A stretch of DNA of 64,000 bases, from contig JAJEKV010000004.1 in assembly GCA_021234155.1 (NCBI GenBank), positions 27,247,717 through 27,311,716 on the forward strand, written 5' to 3'. This stretch comes from Isoetes taiwanensis (taxonomy: Eukaryota > Streptophyta > Lycopodiopsida > Isoetales > Isoetaceae). This document shows, one piece after another, positions 58,971 to 64,000 of the stretch (positions are counted from its first letter, which is position 1; every line of letters starts with the position of its first letter). The notes under the pieces were generated by a model. The model searched no databases. It saw nothing but the letters and a program-made list of their open reading frames with translations, and was not told where the DNA came from. A program made the position numbers and the translations under genes.

Positions 58971-61900
58971 GTTTTCATGAAGTTGCTATTGAAGGGCGTG
59001 AGAAAATGGGCGAAGGATCATGTTACAGTGCTCCCAGGGTACCGGCGAATGGGACCATATGAAACCGCGAGATATGCTTGTTAGTTACAGTGCGGGCGGT
59101 TGTGATTAATAGGCACGGTTGGTATATCGATGCCGCCGGTGGCGGAATCAGGATGAATTTGTGGATTTGTTAGCGGCGGATAATGGGTCGCCGAGAGTGC
59201 TTGATATTATCAAATATTAGTCGCGAGAAGAATACTGAAGGTTTGTAGGAAGCGAAAAGATTTATAATATAATGCATGGTTGGCATTACTAAGTTGTTAA
59301 TGGAACTGGTATTGTCCTTTGAGGGTTAAGGCATTAATATAAAGGAATGAAAGTTAGTTATGTTAAATATGAGTTATATGGACCGCGTGGCATTAATGGG
59401 TTGGATGGGTTATAAAACACATTTATAAGAAGCGGATGGGCATTAAGTATGATTTGGCAGCTGGAATGCGAATAAAGTCATGGCTAAAGATGTGATGGGA
59501 ATCCGAATGCGAGGCGGCAGTCGGTTTGCATGTAGTGGTGCAATGAATTCCGAGCTCTCATTACAAACTTTGGAAACCATTCAATGGAAGTGATAGCGAG
59601 TGGGTCTTGGAAGGATTTTAATTACGCGGTAAGTGATCTAGTGAGTTGAGACTTGGAGAAACGCCGATTTGGCGGGCGAATATCTGCGGTAATCCACGAT
59701 GGCGGGGTCTTCGGTATACTGTCTTGAGTGGCCGTTGCTTACTCAAGGGAAGTCTTTGTCGCAGATGTCGATATTCACTCGGAGCAGGGAATCCGATATC
59801 TAGCGATTATTGAAGCATTTTGCAGGTGAAGGCGACATCAGTTGATCAGAGGATCACGGGATCCGTGGTGTGAAGCGGTTGATCTGGCGAATTTTGCGTA
59901 ACGATGTGCTCGAGCGGTATGACTAAACACATTGCGGATTTACCCGGCTGAGGGCCTGTTGTGAATTGCACGGTATTCGCTGAAGAGAACGCATACGCCA
60001 GGGGTAACATTCATCAAGACGATGAAGCTGCAGTTCGGTAGATGAAACCTCCCTCGAAGAAGCGCCACGAAGCGGCTTCTTCACTATGGTGCGACCATAT
60101 GATGGTAAATCTCTGACTATCTGTTGATAATAATGCGAAACAGGAGCAAAGTCTTGAGTGGTCCGTGGAAGGTGGAAACACATGAGAATGAGGATCATAT
60201 CAGCTGATTGTCTGGGAACTAAAGCGAGATAAAAGATAAATTCGGCCTGCTTAAACCCGATGTAAAAAACACCAACGATGCTTGTTTCTTGAAGGAAGGC
60301 AGAACCGTTCGTAGTAGTAAACGTTTCTACAAAATTGGCTGGGGCGTTCCCGCTCCGGGGATAAGCTGATGTCTCCTGCGAGGCTACGGCGGGGACCTAG
60401 TGCACCATCGGGAATGAACACGAGGTGGCGATGAATGAATATACAAGGTGTCATGGAAGGTATTTGATATGGGCATGCTGAGGGGGTGGTCAGGAAAAGG
60501 AGGCAAGGCAATGGAATGGTAATGGGGCATGTGATTTTAATGGTTTACAAAGTTTAACGAGAGAACAGCATAGGCCCTTAAAGCAAGGAAGATATTTTTA
60601 TAGAGAGGATGATACTTTAACAAAAGAAATGCGAAGACCTTCGTACGGCATTGGAAAGGGGACGGATGTAAATTTAGGAAGGGGCCCGGGATCTGGAGAA
60701 TGGGGTATGTCTTTTAGCAAGAGGAGGAGGTGAGCGAAAGATGCAAGTGCTGAATCAGGAGCGATTAAGACGGAAGCGGATCCTTCCTCAAATGGCTGAA
60801 ACAACGGGTTGTAGACATTGCTATCCATTTTACCGACACCGAGTTTGTTCAATCTCCGTCCACCACAACTAAAAGATATGGCTGGTTGATGAACTTGCAA
60901 ATGACGCAGTTGCTACTTGCCTTGTGAAGCTTGTAATTGTTTCCATTCACTACGATTGACCGATTTCACGGGAAGAGCGATCCGTAAGTAAGTCCGTTAT
61001 CGATCCTTGCTCTGTCAACTGTAGATTTAGTCTTGATGAGTCAAACCCATTGAAACCTCTCTTTGTTTTACGGGTGGACTTCCTTCACGGAAGGCAGGGG
61101 AAGATCTAAGCCATTTTACCGACTGCCCTAAGCCTGGCCCGGAGCTTGTAATGGGGTGTTCTGAGGTCCACGGGCTTAAAGGCTAATGACAGAATCTATG
61201 CAAAATTAAACCTTGGAATTGCCTTAGTTCTTAAGGATCGGTTGGGTGAAGCGGATGCTCCAAGCACGTTGTGGAAGCTTTATACAATAAATCTTCTTGA
61301 GAAAGAAGTACGATAAAAGGTCCCAGTTATTAACTCTTGTTTTTCTATCTCTGTTGTTGAACAAGTGGTTTATTACCTTTAAGTTTCTTTTGATGTCTCA
61401 ATATTTGCTGCGTGAAGAATCCACAGGGAAGCTCACGGTGAAGAGATTAGAATCTCGCGGAGCATGTAAAGATGCCGATTTCTATGGCAGGATGTTTATC
61501 GCGGCAGGCTATGTGATAGTTCAAATCAAATAAAGGCTGTATTTTGTAGCTACAAAGAAAGGTGAAAATGCCGTACGATGTATGCCACCTCGAAGTTGAA
61601 GGACCTAAGTACGCAGGAGACATCCACATGGATAATGGTCGAAGCCGCGTATAATTTTGAGGGATTTTGTCGCCATAGTCGCTTGTTCCTCGCGGAGTAT
61701 GCACCCCACCATGACCGGGAAGCACATGCATTCATACAAATTGCTGAGCCTCTCACTTATCGTGGTCTCTATGGGTTTCATGTGACGTAGCTAAGGGCTG
61801 CTTCTTTCACCTGCTACTTTCCCGAGATTATCGCGGTGGGATGCACGTGATCACTTTATAAATGGTTTACTTCGATGCTAGCATTCAAGCAGACATTTGT

Positions 61901-64000
61901 CGCGTAGTCAAATCGGCCGACTTTTGAGTCACGCTGAGATTGCCTTAGGTGGGAAGAGTCCAAGAAGGCATAAAATTTTGCTAACCTGAAGGGAAAAGGG
62001 TCGTGGGGAGCTGTGACCGCCCTTTAAAGAAGTGTGAAGAATGACTCAAGGACAATCCATCGGGGTAAGTACAAGAAAGTGATACCAAAAACCGCATAAA
62101 ACCCAAGGTGTTATCGCTATGGGATAGTAGGGCAACTTTGCCTCTAATGCAACAAGCCCGCAAGAAAGTTTTGGCCAAAGACCAGAAGGTAAAATGATAA
62201 GCCAGAGGCAAAGCGCATTATCGGGCTATAGTTGCCTCTAGATGGGGAGGTGATAAACATGAGAACTTTGCAGAGCGTAAGCCAAGGATTCATGGTATTA
62301 ATAACCAATGAAGAATGATGATGGAAATGATCGGGTGAACCGCATGACAAGTGAATATTAGATAGATAGAATATAACTTGAGTTGTCAAGTATGGCGTAG
62401 ATGTCGCTGAACTTAATGAGAGATGAACCGCGGGGCAAAATGACAATGCATGGTGTTGAAGATGATGGAAGTAATGCATGACAAAATGCATAGTAGATGC
62501 TCCCCGTGATGAAAACCCGTTTGTTAAGCCTCGGCTACTCCAGACCCTCGCCTTAAATGATCTTTGATCATGCGCTCATAGCATTTGAAGAATTGTTTAG
62601 TCCTTTTTTACTTAAAATCAATCTTCAATAACTTTGATCGATTAACTTTTTAAATTCACTCACTACTCAACCTATTTAAGCTTCTAAGAAGGAGAACTAA
62701 TCTTACCGCGAACAAGTACAAACCTACAACAAACTACTAACTCTGCATTCTTATTGAATAAAACGTATATAAATATGTTGCTGCCAATACTGCTGAATCG
62801 GGAATTCCGAAGTAACGCGAGAATGCCATGGGTAAAATTATATGTGCGCAATATTGATGGCTACTCAATGTATTAATCTAATTAAAATATAGATGAAAAT
62901 CACAATGCATCAATTCGGGTTTGGCACTTAAATCTTGAAGCTTATGGTGGCGCTCCATCGGGTGTTAAACCTCTTGCTTTACGGACATGTTGACGGCTCA
63001 AAACCCAGAGCAGGTACTTCGAGCCTTCTGGCGGCTCGTCGTTTTCCATTGCTGCTAAAGGATGTTAAAACTACCACCTCACCCGGTGCGGTTGATTAGC
63101 TGTTGCGCCCGATGCTGGGTGGGTTGTGCTTGAGTGTTTGCATGATCGATTTTGCTGCTTTGAGAGTGAGAGAGTGTAATGGTACGCGTGATCGATGCCA
63201 TTTTCTTCGCCAGCGTACATTCCGGATTGGTGTTCTTTAGTCATTTGCGAAAACTAGAGATGACTACATTGGTATAATGCGGCTCATGGATGCATCTTTA
63301 AGCGTCATCGCGTAAACCTGGTACAAGGTATCAGCCGTCATGATATTAACCACCAGCGTCGCAATAACCGACAAGTTCATAAACTTCGCGCCGCCAGCGG
63401 CCACCTAATGCGCATCCCTAAAGTTCATCACCCCATAAAAAGCCGAAATTTATCTTGAAGCACTCTTAAGCGTTAATTAATAGGATCGACGCACAGGCCA
63501 TTCTACCACTTCATTTTTGTTTTCCTTTGCGTATAAAAGCATATTCTTTCAAAAGGGAGGAGTTTCATATGTTTTGTACTTTTCTCATATTTTTCACATT
63601 ATGCAAATTCGGTCCTATCCACGAGCTATGCCAAGCCCCAATAAATATACTCTGGCTCAAAAAATCTTTCAAAAGCGAATGCTAACCACAGAGAGCGTCC
63701 GCCCTTCACTACAAAGAAAAGTGAAACATCGAGAATTGAGTTGTGCCAAGCTCCAACCTCATTTTGGTCCTCAATATAGATCTCTTTCGGCGTTTCCACC
63801 ATTGTTTATGAATATTAGGACATATCCACATAGCCACACCATCGGTCCTGGAAGGCCTCCCCTTGAGCAACTAAAGAGATTGATCGAATAGCGAGAAAAG
63901 GGCGTCTTTTAAAATATCAAACACAATCATGATTAATATTATCACGAGCATCTTCAAATATCAAAGACAATCATGTTTCCCAAACTAGAGGGGATATTCG
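58971..64000. other. Long stretch without a recognised gene
   Basis: Sequence with more CG dinucleotides than the rest of the window and only short open frames (such as 60598-60900 minus, 61578-61790 plus, 63517-63891 plus), none with a known domain. A TATA-like ACGTATATAAATATG near 62764 follows an AATAAA. A minus-strand hydrophobic frame near 63300-63420 (NLSVIATLVVNIMTADTLYQ) could be a membrane-protein relic. Confidence 0.35.

Overview
This window looks like nuclear DNA of a land plant. The evidence is an intron-containing protein farnesyltransferase/geranylgeranyltransferase-I alpha subunit gene, a chromodomain Ty3/gypsy retrotransposon primed by initiator tRNA-Met, Ty1/copia and LINE remnants, a Tourist/Harbinger-like MITE family and a pentatricopeptide (PPR) pseudogene. 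The high density of old nested elements and few genes would suit a large genome such as a fern's, but the exact lineage is an inference. No rRNA, tRNA or CRISPR feature is supported.

Layout. Positions 1-4.9 kb hold, on the minus strand, a decayed zinc-knuckle gag-like ORF and a decayed LINE with endonuclease and reverse transcriptase. Positions 4.9-11.1 kb hold gene debris: a kinase pseudogene, a PPR pseudogene and the last part of a metallophosphoesterase. From 11.13 to 48.56 kb lies a large inverted duplication. Its left arm (11132-26578) and right arm (42679-48560) face each other across a 16 kb loop. The left arm is interrupted by a 12.3 kb Ty3 element (11669-24012) with a 5-bp target duplication; the unoccupied site survives in the right arm. 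That Ty3 element is itself interrupted, inside one LTR, by a 3.1 kb LTR element with no coding capacity (13120-16197). The right arm carries a 408-bp MITE (48083-48490) whose unoccupied site survives in the left arm, plus a 2.5 kb segment missing from the left arm.

The loop carries a copia reverse transcriptase/RNase H remnant, a short tandem array, the one apparently intact gene of the window (FTA, five exons, 29658-32509) with a small spliced ORF just upstream, and a second, 5'-truncated Ty3 chromovirus of the same family (about 35887-42425). From 48.65 kb to the end I recognise no gene. Two diverged direct repeats about 3.5 kb apart (54708 and 58199) suggest a further old element.

The only likely cellular function is FTA, the shared alpha subunit of two protein prenyltransferases. 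The rest is a record of transposition. The order can be read from the sequence: an older MITE and copia fragments, then the inverted duplication, then separate insertions in each arm. I found no convincing new molecular system. The best leads are the paired empty and filled sites, the spliced ORF upstream of FTA and an HxQ-containing fragment that may derive from an HUH-type Rep protein.
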